A stretch of DNA of 64,000 nt from Tabrizicola sp. TH137 (GTDB lineage: Bacteria; Pseudomonadota; Alphaproteobacteria; Rhodobacterales; Rhodobacteraceae): NCBI RefSeq assembly GCF_002855575.1, contig NZ_PKRQ01000005.1:1-64000 (forward strand), read 5' to 3'. Positions 14,115 through 22,956 of the stretch are shown here, piece by piece. The notes below the pieces were generated by a model. It had not been told where the DNA came from and made no database searches. It was given only the letters and a program-made list of their open reading frames with translations. The first letter of the stretch is position 1. Each line of letters opens with the position of its first letter. The translations under genes were made by a program, and so were the position numbers.

Positions 14115-14834
14115 TCAGTCGAGGAGGGTGATCGACACGCGGCGGTTCTGGCGACCTTTCTTCTCGATCTTGCCGATCGTCACGCGGCCGATCTCGGCGG
14201 TGCGGGCTACATGGGTGCCGCCGCAGGGTTGCAGATCCACCTGCGTGCCGCCCGTGCCGATCCGCACCAGCCGCACCCTGCCCTGCCCCATCGGCGGCAT
14301 CACCGACATGGTCTTCACCAGCCCCGGATTGGCCTCCAGCTCGGCATCGGTGATCCAGCTTTCGGTGACCGGAAGATCCAGTCCGATCAGCGCGTTCAGC
14401 CGATCCTCCAGCATCTGCACATCTTCGGGCGGGTCGGGCATGTCGAAGTCCAGCCGGCCCCTCTCGGCCCCGATCTGGCCGCCGGTAACCGGCAGAGGGA
14501 TCACAACCGACAGCAGATGCAGCGCCGTGTGAACCCGCATGTGGCGATGGCGGCGATCCCAGTCGAGGCGCTGGAGGACCCGCGTTCCGAGCGGTGGCAT
14601 GGCTGCGGGCTCGGCCGGGACAAGGGCAACCTGGCCGCCTTCGGCCTTTACCGCCGTGGCGATGGCAAGACGCCCGCCTTCCCAGACAAGCAGGCCTGAA
14701 TCGCCGGGCTGGCCGCCCCCGGTGGCGTAGAAGACCGTCCGGTCACAGAGGATGCCCCCCTCGGCGGTATGGCCCGTCACGATCGCCTCGGCCTCGCGCA
14801 GATAGGCGTCGCTGCGGAAGAGAAGATCGGTCAT
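14115..14834 (-). CDS. Alanyl-tRNA editing protein AlaX
   Basis: The 239-residue free-standing editing domain related to the AlaRS editing domain hydrolyses mischarged Ser-tRNA(Ala) or Gly-tRNA(Ala). The zinc-site residues are intact: HTALH (H102, H106) and CGGTH (C203, H207). The GGGQPGD motif near residue 40 is also typical. It acts in the cytoplasm on charged tRNA. Its ATG overlaps the stop of the mscS-type gene (ATGA), making it the last gene of a coupled cysK-mscS-alaX operon. The length is that of the AlaX-M/L group. Confidence 0.9.
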   Translation of the reverse strand: MTDLLFRSDAYLREAEAIVTGHTAEGGILCDRTVFYATGGGQPGDSGLLVWEGGRLAIATAVKAEGGQVALVPAEPAAMPPLGTRVLQRLDWDRRHRHMRVHTALHLLSVVIPLPVTGGQIGAERGRLDFDMPDPPEDVQMLEDRLNALIGLDLPVTESWITDAELEANPGLVKTMSVMPPMGQGRVRLVRIGTGGTQVDLQPCGGTHVARTAEIGRVTIGKIEKKGRQNRRVSITLLD

Positions 14835-17533
14835 GGCTCATCCTGTCTTTCAGTCGGGTCGCGGGTTTCGGCCGAGGCTGCGCCCCGTGGCCTGTTGCCG
14901 CGCCGGTCGGGGGCACGGGGCGGCCCGGAGCTGGCCGGTGTGGGGCTCGCCGGTGTGGGGTTGGGCGGAGCGGCGAGGGACACTTCGGCGGCAAGCGCTG
15001 CGGCGACTTCGGCCACGGCCTCGGCCTTCTTGGCGCCCGGCATGTCGATCCCGGCTTCGGCAAAACGCTCCACGATCCGGTGGTTGATCTCGCTGCGGAC
15101 CTGAAGCGAGAAGTTCACATCGCGCAGGATGATCCGCATCTCGAAATTCATGCTTTCCGGTCCGAAACCCATGAAGGCGATGACGGGCGGCGGGTTCAGG
15201 ATGGCGAGGGGCTGCGCTTCGGCAATCTCGCGCAGCACCTTTTCAACCTTGCGCGTCTCGCTGCCCAGCACGACGGAAACCGGCACGACCAGCCGCCCGG
15301 TCAGGTTGAAGCGGGTCCAGTTCGTCACGCGCTGAGTCACCAGATCGGCATTCGGGACGATCACATCGGACCGGTCGAAGGTCTGGATGCGGGTGGACCG
15401 GACCGAGATCGCCTTGACCGTCCCCTGCACATTGCCGACCTCGATCCAGTCGCCCTCGCTCACCGGGCGTTCGATCAGCAGGATGATGCCCGAGACGAAG
15501 TTCGAGACGATGTTTTGCAGGCCGAAACCGATACCGACGGACAGCGCACCGGCGACGATGGCCAGACCCGAAAGGTCGATCCCGGCAGAGTTGATGGCGA
15601 TCAGCGCGGCGAAGAAGACGCCGAGATAGCCGGTACCCGAGACGATGGCATTCTGCCCGCCCTGATCAAGCGAGGTGCGCGGCAGGATGGTGCCCTTGAG
15701 CGCGCCTTGCAGAAGCCGCGTCACCGCATAGCCCGCGCCGAAGATGATGGCGAAGATCAGGAAATCCGTCGGCGAGACGCGGGTCGCCCCGATCTGGAAC
15801 CCCTGGAGGAAGCGCTGCCAGAGTTCGGTGATATCGGCCCAGCGCGCGCCCCAGATCACCGCGAAGAGGGGCAGAGACCCGACGCTCATGGCAAAGCCGA
15901 TCAGCACCGGGATGAGCCCTTCCTGATCGGCCGCGTCCGAACGGGTGGCGAGGCCGTAGAGATCGGCCACCAGCCGTTGCAGCACGAAGAGCACCGCGAC
16001 CAGGCCGAGCGACAGGATCGACGGATAGACCAGCGCCGTCGCCGCCGCGAGATAGCCCACAGCCCCGAGCAGGAGCCCCGCGACGCTTGTGAGCATCACG
16101 GCCCGCGCCAGAAGCCCCAGCACGCGCAGCCCGTAGGACAAGCCCTCCTCCCCCTGCTGGACGCTGCGCACGTGGCGGCGCAGAAGCTGGCCCATGCGGA
16201 AGACAAGGACGGCGGTGGTCGCCAGAACCGGGAAGGCCAGAACGGCATTTGCCGTGTCGCTGCCGCCAACCTCGACCAGCAGGAGGTGGCGCACCGCCTC
16301 GACCGCCAGGACGAGACCGATGCTGCGCGCGAGGAACCGGCCCTCGGCCCGCCGTTCGGCGACGAGGAGGGTGGAGACCTCGTCGCCGTCTTCAAGCGGA
16401 AAGACGGCATGGCCCAGCCAGTTCGCCGCAACCAGCGCGAAGACGAGACCGGGAACAAGATCGGCCAGGGCCACGCCGACAGGGCCGAGAAGCCCGGTCG
16501 CCGTCGCCGCGCTGGACAGCGCGACCGCACCGATCACGGGCAGGATGATCTGCGCCAGGGAAAGAAGCAGCGCCACGACACGCCGCCCCCGCGCCGTTCG
16601 CGGGCGCGGAAGCCGGGTCTGGACCATCGCCGTCATGCGGCGGGTCTGGGTGATCAGGCCAAGGCCCAGAACCCCCAGCAAGAGGATCAGCGGCAGGTTG
16701 TCGAAGAGCGCCTGCCGTCCGTCGCCGCGCGTCCAGCGCGTGGAGGATTCGGTCCAGAGGCGCACGGTCACGTCGCGCAGCGCGACCAGCGCCTCGGGCC
16801 AGTTCGCCGGGTTCAGCGGCGAGGGCCAGAGTTGCAGAAGCTGGCTCGCCTGCCGTTCGCGCAAGGCGCGGTCCACCTCGCCGATCAGGCCGTCGGCGCG
16901 ACGGAAGGCCTCTTCCGCGGTCAGGCCGGGGGCTTGCAGGCGGACAAGCTGATCGGCCAGTTGCTGGCGCCGCTGGGCAATCTCGGCGGCTTCGGTCTCG
17001 CCCTCGGGCGGGGTGGGACCGAGGGCCGCGATCTGTTCGCGCACCGTAGCGATGCGGGTGGAATTGGTGTTCTGGGCGGAGAGGAACTTTGCCCGTTCCG
17101 CCGCAAGCTGGCTGCGCAGAAGCTCCAGCCCCCGTGCCTCGGTATCAGGATTGGCCAGCAGCGCCTCGGCCCGCGCGGCTAGGCGTTCCCAGGCAACGTA
17201 ATCGGGACCGGCGGTTTGACCGGATCCCTTGGACACGACGACAGTGGTGGAGGTCGGGCGCGTCACGCCCTGCGCCGGGGCCGGTGTCGGGGATGCCGCC
17301 GGGGGTGTTGTCGGGGGTGTCGTCGGGGGTGTCGTCGGGGGTGTCGGGGCGGGCGGCGTGGTGGCCCCTTCCGCAGCCGGGGAGGCGGGGGCTTCTGCCG
17401 GTGCTGCCGGGGTCTGGACGGGGGTCTGGCTGTCCTGCGCGCGACCCGGCCCGAGGCCGAGCGTCAGCGCAAGCAGGGCAGAGGCCGCCAGTTCCAGACA
17501 GCGGCGCAGGGCCGTGCCGCCTGCCCCTGTCAT
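14831..17533 (-). CDS. Large mechanosensitive channel protein (DUF3772 + MscS)
   Basis: The 900-residue inner-membrane protein has a signal peptide (SALLALTLGLGPGRAQ), then a Pro/Thr/Ala-rich spacer with four PPTT repeats (from a GGTGTCGTCGGGG-like DNA repeat near 17300-17345). A periplasmic DUF3772 region rich in Gln/Glu/Ala helices (about 100-230) follows, then about ten membrane helices and an MscS core (SVGIGFGLQNIVSNFVSGIILL, then IERPVSEGDWIEVGNVQGTV). It should gate with membrane tension and release solutes during osmotic downshift. I start at MTGAGG (17533), which overlaps the cysK stop, rather than 16 codons earlier inside cysK. The C-terminus ends in a disordered Pro/Ala/Arg tail. 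Confidence 0.88.
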   Translation of the reverse strand: MTGAGGTALRRCLELAASALLALTLGLGPGRAQDSQTPVQTPAAPAEAPASPAAEGATTPPAPTPPTTPPTTPPTTPPAASPTPAPAQGVTRPTSTTVVVSKGSGQTAGPDYVAWERLAARAEALLANPDTEARGLELLRSQLAAERAKFLSAQNTNSTRIATVREQIAALGPTPPEGETEAAEIAQRRQQLADQLVRLQAPGLTAEEAFRRADGLIGEVDRALRERQASQLLQLWPSPLNPANWPEALVALRDVTVRLWTESSTRWTRGDGRQALFDNLPLILLLGVLGLGLITQTRRMTAMVQTRLPRPRTARGRRVVALLLSLAQIILPVIGAVALSSAATATGLLGPVGVALADLVPGLVFALVAANWLGHAVFPLEDGDEVSTLLVAERRAEGRFLARSIGLVLAVEAVRHLLLVEVGGSDTANAVLAFPVLATTAVLVFRMGQLLRRHVRSVQQGEEGLSYGLRVLGLLARAVMLTSVAGLLLGAVGYLAAATALVYPSILSLGLVAVLFVLQRLVADLYGLATRSDAADQEGLIPVLIGFAMSVGSLPLFAVIWGARWADITELWQRFLQGFQIGATRVSPTDFLIFAIIFGAGYAVTRLLQGALKGTILPRTSLDQGGQNAIVSGTGYLGVFFAALIAINSAGIDLSGLAIVAGALSVGIGFGLQNIVSNFVSGIILLIERPVSEGDWIEVGNVQGTVKAISVRSTRIQTFDRSDVIVPNADLVTQRVTNWTRFNLTGRLVVPVSVVLGSETRKVEKVLREIAEAQPLAILNPPPVIAFMGFGPESMNFEMRIILRDVNFSLQVRSEINHRIVERFAEAGIDMPGAKKAEAVAEVAAALAAEVSLAAPPNPTPASPTPASSGPPRAPDRRGNRPRGAASAETRDPTERQDEP

Positions 17534-18564
17534 GCGTCTTCGAAGACGGTGGGAATGGCGCGCGGCGCGCGGTCCAGCCAATCCGGCACGGGCAGGCCCT
17601 TTTCCTTCAGGAAGGTCGGGTTATAGAGCTTGGACTGATAGCGATTGCCGTAATCGCAGAGGATCGTCACGATCGTATGGCCCGGCCCCATGTCCCGCGC
17701 CATGCGGATGGCGCCGGCGATGTTGATGCCCGACGATCCGCCGAGGCAGATGCCTTCTTCCTGGAGCATGTCGAAGACCAGCGGCAGCGCCTCGGCATCC
17801 GGGATGCGATAGCTGTAATCCGGGCGGAAGCCTTCGAGATTTGCCGTGATGCGACCCTGCCCGATCCCTTCGGTGATGGAGGTGCCGGGGGCATCGAGCT
17901 TGCCTTCGGTGTAGAAGGAATGCAGCGCCGCGCCTTCGGGATCGGCCAGACCGATCTTCACCCCTTTGGGCTGAAGCGCCATGCCGACACCGGCCAGCGT
18001 GCCGCCCGATCCCACCGCGCAGATGAAGCCATCCACCTTGCCGCCGGTCTGTTCCCAGATTTCCGGGCCCGTGGTTTCGATATGGGCCTGACGGTTGGCA
18101 ACATTGTCGAACTGGTTCGCCCAGACAGCACCATTGGGTTCGGTCCGCGCCAGCGCCTCGGCCAGACGGCCGGAATAGCGCACATAGTTGTTGGGGTTGC
18201 GATAGGGTGCCGCGGGAACTTGCACCAGTTCCGCCCCGGCCAGACGCAGCATGTCCTTCTTTTCCTGGCTTTGCGTCTCGGGGATGACGATCACGGTGCG
18301 GAAGCCCATCGAGGCCCCGACCAGCGCGAGACCGATGCCGGTATTGCCTGCCGTGCCTTCGACGATGGTCCCGCCGGGCTTCAGCGCGTCGCGCGCCACG
18401 GCGTCGCGGATGATGTAGAGCGCGGCCCGGTCCTTGACCGACTGGCCGGGATTGAGGAACTCGCACTTGCCAAGGATCGTGCAGCCCGTCATCTCGCTGG
18501 CCCGCTTCAGCTTGATGAGGGGCGTGTTGCCGATCGTGTCGGCCAGATCGCTGTGAATCCGCAT
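17530..18564 (-). CDS. cysK: Cysteine synthase A (O-acetylserine sulfhydrylase)
   Basis: The 344-residue PLP enzyme makes cysteine from O-acetylserine and sulfide in the cytoplasm. Visible motifs are IGNTPLIKL, PGQSVKDRAA (PLP lysine), EGTAGNTGIGLAL (substrate loop) and VGSGGTLAG (phosphate-binding glycines). It has the C-terminal extension common in alphaproteobacterial members (RYQSKLYNPTFLKEKG). I start at MRIHSDL (18564), preceded by AAGGA; the longer frame upstream is not coding-like. It is the first gene of the cysK-mscS-alaX operon and is linked by ATGA. The closest homologues in Rhodobacter are also associated with tellurite resistance. Confidence 0.93.
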   Translation of the reverse strand: MRIHSDLADTIGNTPLIKLKRASEMTGCTILGKCEFLNPGQSVKDRAALYIIRDAVARDALKPGGTIVEGTAGNTGIGLALVGASMGFRTVIVIPETQSQEKKDMLRLAGAELVQVPAAPYRNPNNYVRYSGRLAEALARTEPNGAVWANQFDNVANRQAHIETTGPEIWEQTGGKVDGFICAVGSGGTLAGVGMALQPKGVKIGLADPEGAALHSFYTEGKLDAPGTSITEGIGQGRITANLEGFRPDYSYRIPDAEALPLVFDMLQEEGICLGGSSGINIAGAIRMARDMGPGHTIVTILCDYGNRYQSKLYNPTFLKEKGLPVPDWLDRAPRAIPTVFEDA

Positions 18565-18754
18565 GGGGTGCGTTCCTTTTTTCGCTTTGCCCAACGTGTA
18601 GGCGCGGGCGGCGGAAATCTCAAGCCATGCAGGCGGGACCGGCGGTTTCACCCCTCGGGCCACGCACAAACAGTTTCAAATATTTCAAGACGAAGCATCC
18701 TGCGGCCTGACCCTATGCTGCCGGACCGCCACGGCATCGACTCGGACACCCGTG

Positions 18755-18824
18755 CCGCGGCCCTGCACACCCGGCGGAAAGACCGGGCCACCTAACCGGA
18801 CCGCAAGCCCGAGGGGGGCCGCGG
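18755..18824 (+). promoter_or_regulatory. Structured leader RNA of the nucleobase transporter, riboswitch candidate
   Basis: CCGCGGCCC (18755-18763) pairs perfectly with GGGCCGCGG (18816-18824), closing a 52-nt core. The core contains TGCACA, a helix CCCGG/CCGGG (18770-18774 with 18783-18787, 8-nt loop), CCACCTAA and GGACCGCAAGCCCG. The closing helix ends 43 nt before the NCS2 start. A compact structured leader before a purine-type transporter suggests a purine-sensing RNA such as the xanthine-I (NMT1) class, but I cannot confirm the consensus from memory. Confidence 0.4.
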
Positions 18825-18867
18825 AGACGGCGCGAAGATAATCCCCCTCAGGGAAAGGAAACGACGC

Positions 18868-20352
18868 ATGTCACAAGTTCACCCGGTGGACGAAGTTCTG
18901 CCGACCCCGAAACTCTTCACCCTCGGCCTTCAGCATGTGCTGGTGATGTATGCCGGCGCGGTGGCGGTTCCGCTCATCGTCGGGCGGGCGCTGAAGCTGG
19001 ACCCGGCCGATGTGGCCTTCCTGATTTCGGCAGATCTGTTTGTCTGCGGGATTGTCACGCTTATTCAATCGCTTGGTGCAACGCAGTGGTTCGGCATCCG
19101 GTTGCCCGTGATGATGGGCGTGACCTTTGCCGCCGTGGGGCCGATGGTCGCGATGGCCAATGCCAATGGCGGGTCCGAGGGCGCGCGGGCCATCTTTGGC
19201 GCGATCATGGCGGCGGGGGTGATCTCCATCCTGATCGCGCCTTTCATCAGCCGGATGCTGCGCTTTTTCCCGCCGGTGGTAACGGGGACGATCATCCTTG
19301 TGATCGGCGTCAGTCTGATGCGGATCGGGATCAACTGGATCTTCGGCAACCCGGTCGGCCCGACCGCGCCGCAGATCGTGGACCCGGCCCATGCGGATTG
19401 GTTGAAAACCGTGACCGAGGGGCTTGCAGCGGGCAGCGTGACGGGTGTCGCGCCGCCGCCGGAGGGGATGGCACTGGCTGCGAAGATGAACAACCCGGCC
19501 TATGCGCCGCTGGGCAACATCGCCGTCTCGGCCGTGGTGCTGCTGTCGATCCTGCTGATCGCGCGGTTCGGGAAGGGGTTCGTGGCCAATATCTCGGTCC
19601 TCTTGGGCATCATCATCGGGGCTGCCATTGCAGTGGCGACCGGGGCCATGACCTTTGCCAAGGTTGGCGAGGCGGCGTGGTTCGGGCTGATCACGCCCTT
19701 CCACTTTGGCGCGCCGGTCTTTGACCCGGTGATGATCCTGACGATGACCCTCGTGATGATCGTGGTGATGATCGAATCCACCGGCATGTTCCTGGCTTTG
19801 GGGGACATGACGGGCCGCAAGGTGGACCAGCCGATGCTGTCGGCGGGGCTGCGGACGGATGGGCTTGGCACACTGATCGGGGGGATCTTCAACACCTTCC
19901 CCTATACCTCCTTCTCGCAGAATGTGGGGCTGGTCGGGGTGACGGGGGTGCGGTCGCGCTTTGTCTGCGTGGCGGGGGGCATCATCCTGATCGTGCTGGG
20001 CCTTGTGCCGAAGATGGGCGCGCTGGTGGAAAGCGTGCCGACCATGGTGCTGGGTGGCGCGGGGCTGGTGATGTTCGGGATGGTCGCGGCGACGGGCATC
20101 CGCATCCTTGCGGGCGTCGATTTCGCGAAGAACCGCAACAACCTGTTCGTAGTGGCGGTCAGCCTCGGCTTCGGGATGATCCCGTTGATTGCGCCGAACT
20201 TCAAGATGTGGATGCCGCATGCGATCCATCCGCTGATCGAGAGCGGCATCCTGCTGGCCTCGGTCGCGGCAGTGGTGCTGAACGCCTTCTTCAACGGCGC
20301 GACGGTGAACGAGGACGAGATCAAGGCCGCCGCCGCCGCCGCCGATCACTGA
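18868..20352 (+). CDS. NCS2 nucleobase (xanthine/urate/uracil-type) permease
   Basis: The 494-residue nucleobase:cation symporter-2 family protein has about 14 membrane segments. Motifs are LGLQHVLVMYAGAVAVPL at TM1, GVTFAAVGPMVA at TM3, the substrate-site Glu in MIESTGMFLALGD, and the family signature SQNVGLVGVTGV. It imports purines or pyrimidines with protons or sodium. The C-terminal MPHAIHPLIESGI block is seen in the purine branch. AAAGGA precedes the ATG by 8 nt. It is monocistronic: a structured leader lies before it and a strong terminator after it. The exact base cannot be assigned, though a purine is likely. Confidence 0.87.
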   Translation: MSQVHPVDEVLPTPKLFTLGLQHVLVMYAGAVAVPLIVGRALKLDPADVAFLISADLFVCGIVTLIQSLGATQWFGIRLPVMMGVTFAAVGPMVAMANANGGSEGARAIFGAIMAAGVISILIAPFISRMLRFFPPVVTGTIILVIGVSLMRIGINWIFGNPVGPTAPQIVDPAHADWLKTVTEGLAAGSVTGVAPPPEGMALAAKMNNPAYAPLGNIAVSAVVLLSILLIARFGKGFVANISVLLGIIIGAAIAVATGAMTFAKVGEAAWFGLITPFHFGAPVFDPVMILTMTLVMIVVMIESTGMFLALGDMTGRKVDQPMLSAGLRTDGLGTLIGGIFNTFPYTSFSQNVGLVGVTGVRSRFVCVAGGIILIVLGLVPKMGALVESVPTMVLGGAGLVMFGMVAATGIRILAGVDFAKNRNNLFVVAVSLGFGMIPLIAPNFKMWMPHAIHPLIESGILLASVAAVVLNAFFNGATVNEDEIKAAAAAADH

Positions 20353-20366
20353 GGCGCGGGCAAAGG

Positions 20367-20402
20367 AAAAGGGCGGCGGTCCGGTTGGACCGCCGCCCTT
20401 TT
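20367..20402. terminator. Bidirectional intrinsic terminator
   Basis: AAAAGGGCGGCGGTCC, loop GGTT, GGACCGCCGCCCTTTT is a perfect 16-bp inverted repeat with A and T tracts on both sides. It ends both the rightward permease transcript and the leftward aminotransferase transcript, whose stop is 16 bp beyond. Confidence 0.9.
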
Positions 20403-20418
20403 GCATCAAGGGGTTGGA

Positions 20419-21819
20419 TCATTCGGCCTTGGCGACAAGCAGGCCATCCGCCTTCAGCCCGGCATAGCTTTCGTCGAGCGATTTCTTCGCCCGCTCGATG
20501 AGCTGGTCGATCTCGGAAGGCGTGATGACCAGCGGCGGGGCGATGATCATGCGGTCCCCGACATGGCGCATGATGAGGTTGTTGGCAAAGCAGCGTTCAC
20601 GGGTGCGCAGGCCGACGGTGCCGGCCTCGGAGGCGAATTTCGCGCGCTTGGCCTTGTCGGGCGTCAGCGCGATGGAGCCCATGAGACCCACCAGCTTTGC
20701 CTCGCCCACCAGCGGGTGGTCGGTCAGGGCGTCCCAGCGTTCCTTGAGGTAGGGATGCGCCACGTTACGGACGTGATCGACGATCCCTTCTTCCTGAATG
20801 ATCCGCAGGTTTTCCAGCGCGACGGCGGCGGCGACCGGGTGGCCGGAATAGGTGTAGCCGTGGAAGAATTCGCCGCCTTCGGCCACAACTGCCGCAACGT
20901 CGTCGCAGACGATGGAACCGCCGATGGGCTGATAGCCCGAGGAGAGGCCCTTGGCGATGGTCATGATATGCGGCTTGATCCCGAAGGTCTGCGAACCGAA
21001 CCAGTTGCCGGTGCGGCCGAAGCCGGTGATGACCTCATCGGCGATCAGAAGGATGCCGTATTTGTCGCAAATCCTTTGGATTTCAGGCCAGTAGGTGGCG
21101 GGCGGGACGATCACGCCGCCGGCGCCCTGGATCGGTTCGCCGATGAAGGCCGCGACGTTTTCGACGCCGAGTTCGAGGATCTTGTCTTCAAGCTGCTTGG
21201 CGCGTTCGATGCCGAATTCGGCTTCGGTCATGGCGCCGCCCTCGCCCCACCAATAGGGCTGGTCGATATGGACGATGCCGTCGATCTTGCCGCCATGGGC
21301 ATGGATCGGGGCCATGCCGCCCAGGCTGCCGCCGCCCATGGTGGAGCCGTGATAGCCGTTCTTGCGCGCGATGATGATGCGCTTGTCGGGCTGGCCCTTG
21401 ACCTGCCAGTAGCGGCGGACAAGGCGGATGTTGGTGTCATTCGCCTCGGAGCCGGAGCCCGCGAAGAAGACATGGTTCAGATCGCCCGGCGCGAGTTCGG
21501 CCAGTTTCGCGGCCAGCGCGATGGCGGGCACATGCGTTGTCTGGAAGAAGGTGTTGTAATAGGCCAGTTCTTCCATCTGGCGCGCGGCGACCTCGGCCAG
21601 TTCCTTGCGGCCATAGCCGATGTTGACGCACCAGAGGCCCGCCATGCCGTCGATGATCTGGTTGCCTTCGCTGTCGGTCAGCCAAACGCCCTTGCCGCGC
21701 GTGATCACCCGCGCGCCCTTGGCGGCCAGACCGTTCGAGTCGGTGAAGGGGTGCATGTGATGCGCCGCGTCCAGCGCCTGAAGCTCTGCCGTCGGCAGGT
21801 GGTTGGTGATCATGTTCAT
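20419..21819 (-). CDS. Class III omega-aminotransferase (putrescine/beta-alanine:pyruvate type)
   Basis: The 466-residue PLP aminotransferase belongs to the class III group. GSGSEANDTNIRLVRRYW binds the cofactor phosphate. YHGSTMGG, then EPIQGAGG and LIADEVITGFGRTG, hold the PLP pyridine, and MTIAKGLSSGYQPIGG has the Schiff-base lysine. The family transfers amino groups from omega-amines such as putrescine, beta-alanine or taurine to pyruvate or another oxoacid. The N-terminal sequence fits the spuC-like branch, but substrate is not decided. I start at MNMITNHLP (21819) with GAGGG 8 nt before it. A perfect palindrome 84 bp upstream (21903-21916) suggests control by the neighbouring GntR protein. 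Confidence 0.87.
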   Translation of the reverse strand: MNMITNHLPTAELQALDAAHHMHPFTDSNGLAAKGARVITRGKGVWLTDSEGNQIIDGMAGLWCVNIGYGRKELAEVAARQMEELAYYNTFFQTTHVPAIALAAKLAELAPGDLNHVFFAGSGSEANDTNIRLVRRYWQVKGQPDKRIIIARKNGYHGSTMGGGSLGGMAPIHAHGGKIDGIVHIDQPYWWGEGGAMTEAEFGIERAKQLEDKILELGVENVAAFIGEPIQGAGGVIVPPATYWPEIQRICDKYGILLIADEVITGFGRTGNWFGSQTFGIKPHIMTIAKGLSSGYQPIGGSIVCDDVAAVVAEGGEFFHGYTYSGHPVAAAVALENLRIIQEEGIVDHVRNVAHPYLKERWDALTDHPLVGEAKLVGLMGSIALTPDKAKRAKFASEAGTVGLRTRERCFANNLIMRHVGDRMIIAPPLVITPSEIDQLIERAKKSLDESYAGLKADGLLVAKAE

Positions 21820-21902
21820 GGAAACGGCCCTCGCGGAATCATCGCCCGCCCGGATGGCAGGTTCAGGCCTCAGCATAGGGTCAAACGGACCGCCCTTCAA
21901 GG

Positions 21903-21916
21903 AATTTGATCAAATT
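21903..21916. promoter_or_regulatory. Perfect palindrome, candidate operator of the GntR regulator
   Basis: AATTTGATCAAATT is a 14-bp perfect palindrome in the promoter region of the aminotransferase gene. A partly matching copy lies at 22771-22784, upstream of the regulator gene itself. No protein-binding data are implied. Confidence 0.6.
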
Positions 21917-21966
21917 ATGCCAGCCAGCGCGGGCGGCGCGAAAAATGGCTGGTTTTCCGGGCCTCT

Positions 21967-22035
21967 GGCCGGAATCGGATGTGCCGCATCCTGTGCCGTG
22001 TTCTGTGCCGCAAACTGTGGTCACGCAGCGGGCGG
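21967..22035 (+). repeat. 70-bp dispersed repeat, copy 1
   Basis: Begins GGCCGGAATCGGATGTGCCG and continues through three TGTGCCG units about 11-12 bp apart, then AACTGTGGTCACGCAGCGGG. It matches 25230-25300 with only a few changes, in the same orientation. It lies between the GntR gene 3' end and the aminotransferase promoter. Confidence 0.7.
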
Positions 22036-22054
22036 TCGCAACGCCCCCGTGCGG

Positions 22055-22714
22055 TCAGACGCCGCCTTCGGCCTGGGCCTGACGGATCTGGTCGATCCCC
22101 TGCTGGATGTCGTTCTCGATGGCTCGTGCCAGCGCCGCACGGTCGCCCGCCCGCATCGCGGCCAGCGCCTCTTCATGCCGGTCGGGCAGCGCCGCCGCGC
22201 CATAGCGGGCGCAGACCACCCGCAGCGAGGGACCGAAGCGCAGCCAGAGACCGCGGGCGATATCGACGAGGATCGGGGCTTCGGAGGCCTCATAGAGCGC
22301 GAAATGGAAGGCGTGGTTGGAAGCGAGGTAATCCGGCACCGATCCGCCCCGGATCGCGCGGTCCACGCCATCGTCGATCGCCTCGAGCCGGTCGATCAGG
22401 CTGGGCGTCAGATGCGCGCCGGCGAGTTCGGCCAGTTTCGGTTCCACCGTGAGGCGGACGAAGGCGAGCTGGTCCAGCAGCGCGGGGGTGAGTTGCGGCA
22501 CCGCGACGCGGCGGTTGCCCTGCGGCAGCAGCGCACCTTCGGCGGTCAGGCGGCGGATCGCCTCGCGCACCGGGGTCATCCCGGCCTCGAGATCGCGGAT
22601 CAGGCCCTGGATGGTGACGGGCTGGCCGGGCAAGAGATGGCCGAACAGGATCATGTCGCGAAGACGCGCATAGGTCACCTCATGCGACGGGATCTTGCGC
22701 GTCTGATCGTCCAT
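22055..22714 (-). CDS. GntR-family transcriptional regulator (FCD/FadR branch)
   Basis: The 219-residue protein has an N-terminal winged helix (LRDMILFGHLLPGQPVTIQG, MTPVREAIRRLTAEGALL) followed by an FCD helical ligand domain with the usual metal-site histidines (SNHAFHFALYEAS; PDRHEEAL). Such regulators sense small organic acids or sugar acids. It lies between the aminotransferase gene (same strand) and the divergent isomerase/dehydrogenase genes. Palindromes of the TTTGATCAA type occur on both flanks (21903-21916 and 22771-22784), so it probably represses itself and both neighbours. The inducer is unknown. Confidence 0.88.
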   Translation of the reverse strand: MDDQTRKIPSHEVTYARLRDMILFGHLLPGQPVTIQGLIRDLEAGMTPVREAIRRLTAEGALLPQGNRRVAVPQLTPALLDQLAFVRLTVEPKLAELAGAHLTPSLIDRLEAIDDGVDRAIRGGSVPDYLASNHAFHFALYEASEAPILVDIARGLWLRFGPSLRVVCARYGAAALPDRHEEALAAMRAGDRAALARAIENDIQQGIDQIRQAQAEGGV

Positions 22715-22770
22715 CGGTCCTGCGGCCCCCTCTGCCCCGGCATTCCGGCGACAGGTAACGCGCCCGGACG

Positions 22771-22784
22771 GATTTGATCAAGTT
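22771..22784. promoter_or_regulatory. Second TTTGATCAA-type site, GntR promoter region
   Basis: GATTTGATCAAGTT shares the 9-bp core TTTGATCAA with the perfect palindrome at 21903-21916. It lies 57 bp upstream of the GntR start and 173 bp upstream of the divergent isomerase start. Confidence 0.55.
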
Positions 22785-22956
22785 GCAAAGCGACCGCCCT
22801 GCCCTGCGCGCACCGTCATTTTCCTTGCCGAACTCTGCCTCTCGCGGTCAGATGCGGCAGGACGGGGACCAGACCCGGACCGGAGCGCAGCACCGCAAGA
22901 GAACGGGCGCGCCGCCGACCCGCCCCCGCCTGTCGCAGCCGCAAGGAGGAGGAGCG

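Noticed and set aside
13879-14699. Open frames starting near the tRNA-Ser, with [12 protein letters not shown] and [15 protein letters not shown]
   Set aside because: These are the well-known spurious translations of a tRNA gene read from the opposite strand; the rest overlaps alaX in antisense.
14594-17182. Very long open frame (862 codons) on the plus strand
   Set aside because: It is antisense to the mscS-type gene; its protein is rich in Arg/Gln/Asp with no domain, as expected for GC-rich antisense frames.
21819-21900. 27-codon N-terminal extension of the aminotransferase
   Set aside because: The conserved protein starts at MNMITNHLP with a ribosome site; the extension runs up to the AATTTGATCAAATT operator.
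22774-22956. Longer N-terminus for the sugar isomerase
   Set aside because: The 61 extra codons are Arg/Pro-rich, cover the GntR operator region, and a consensus ribosome site precedes the internal ATG at 22957.
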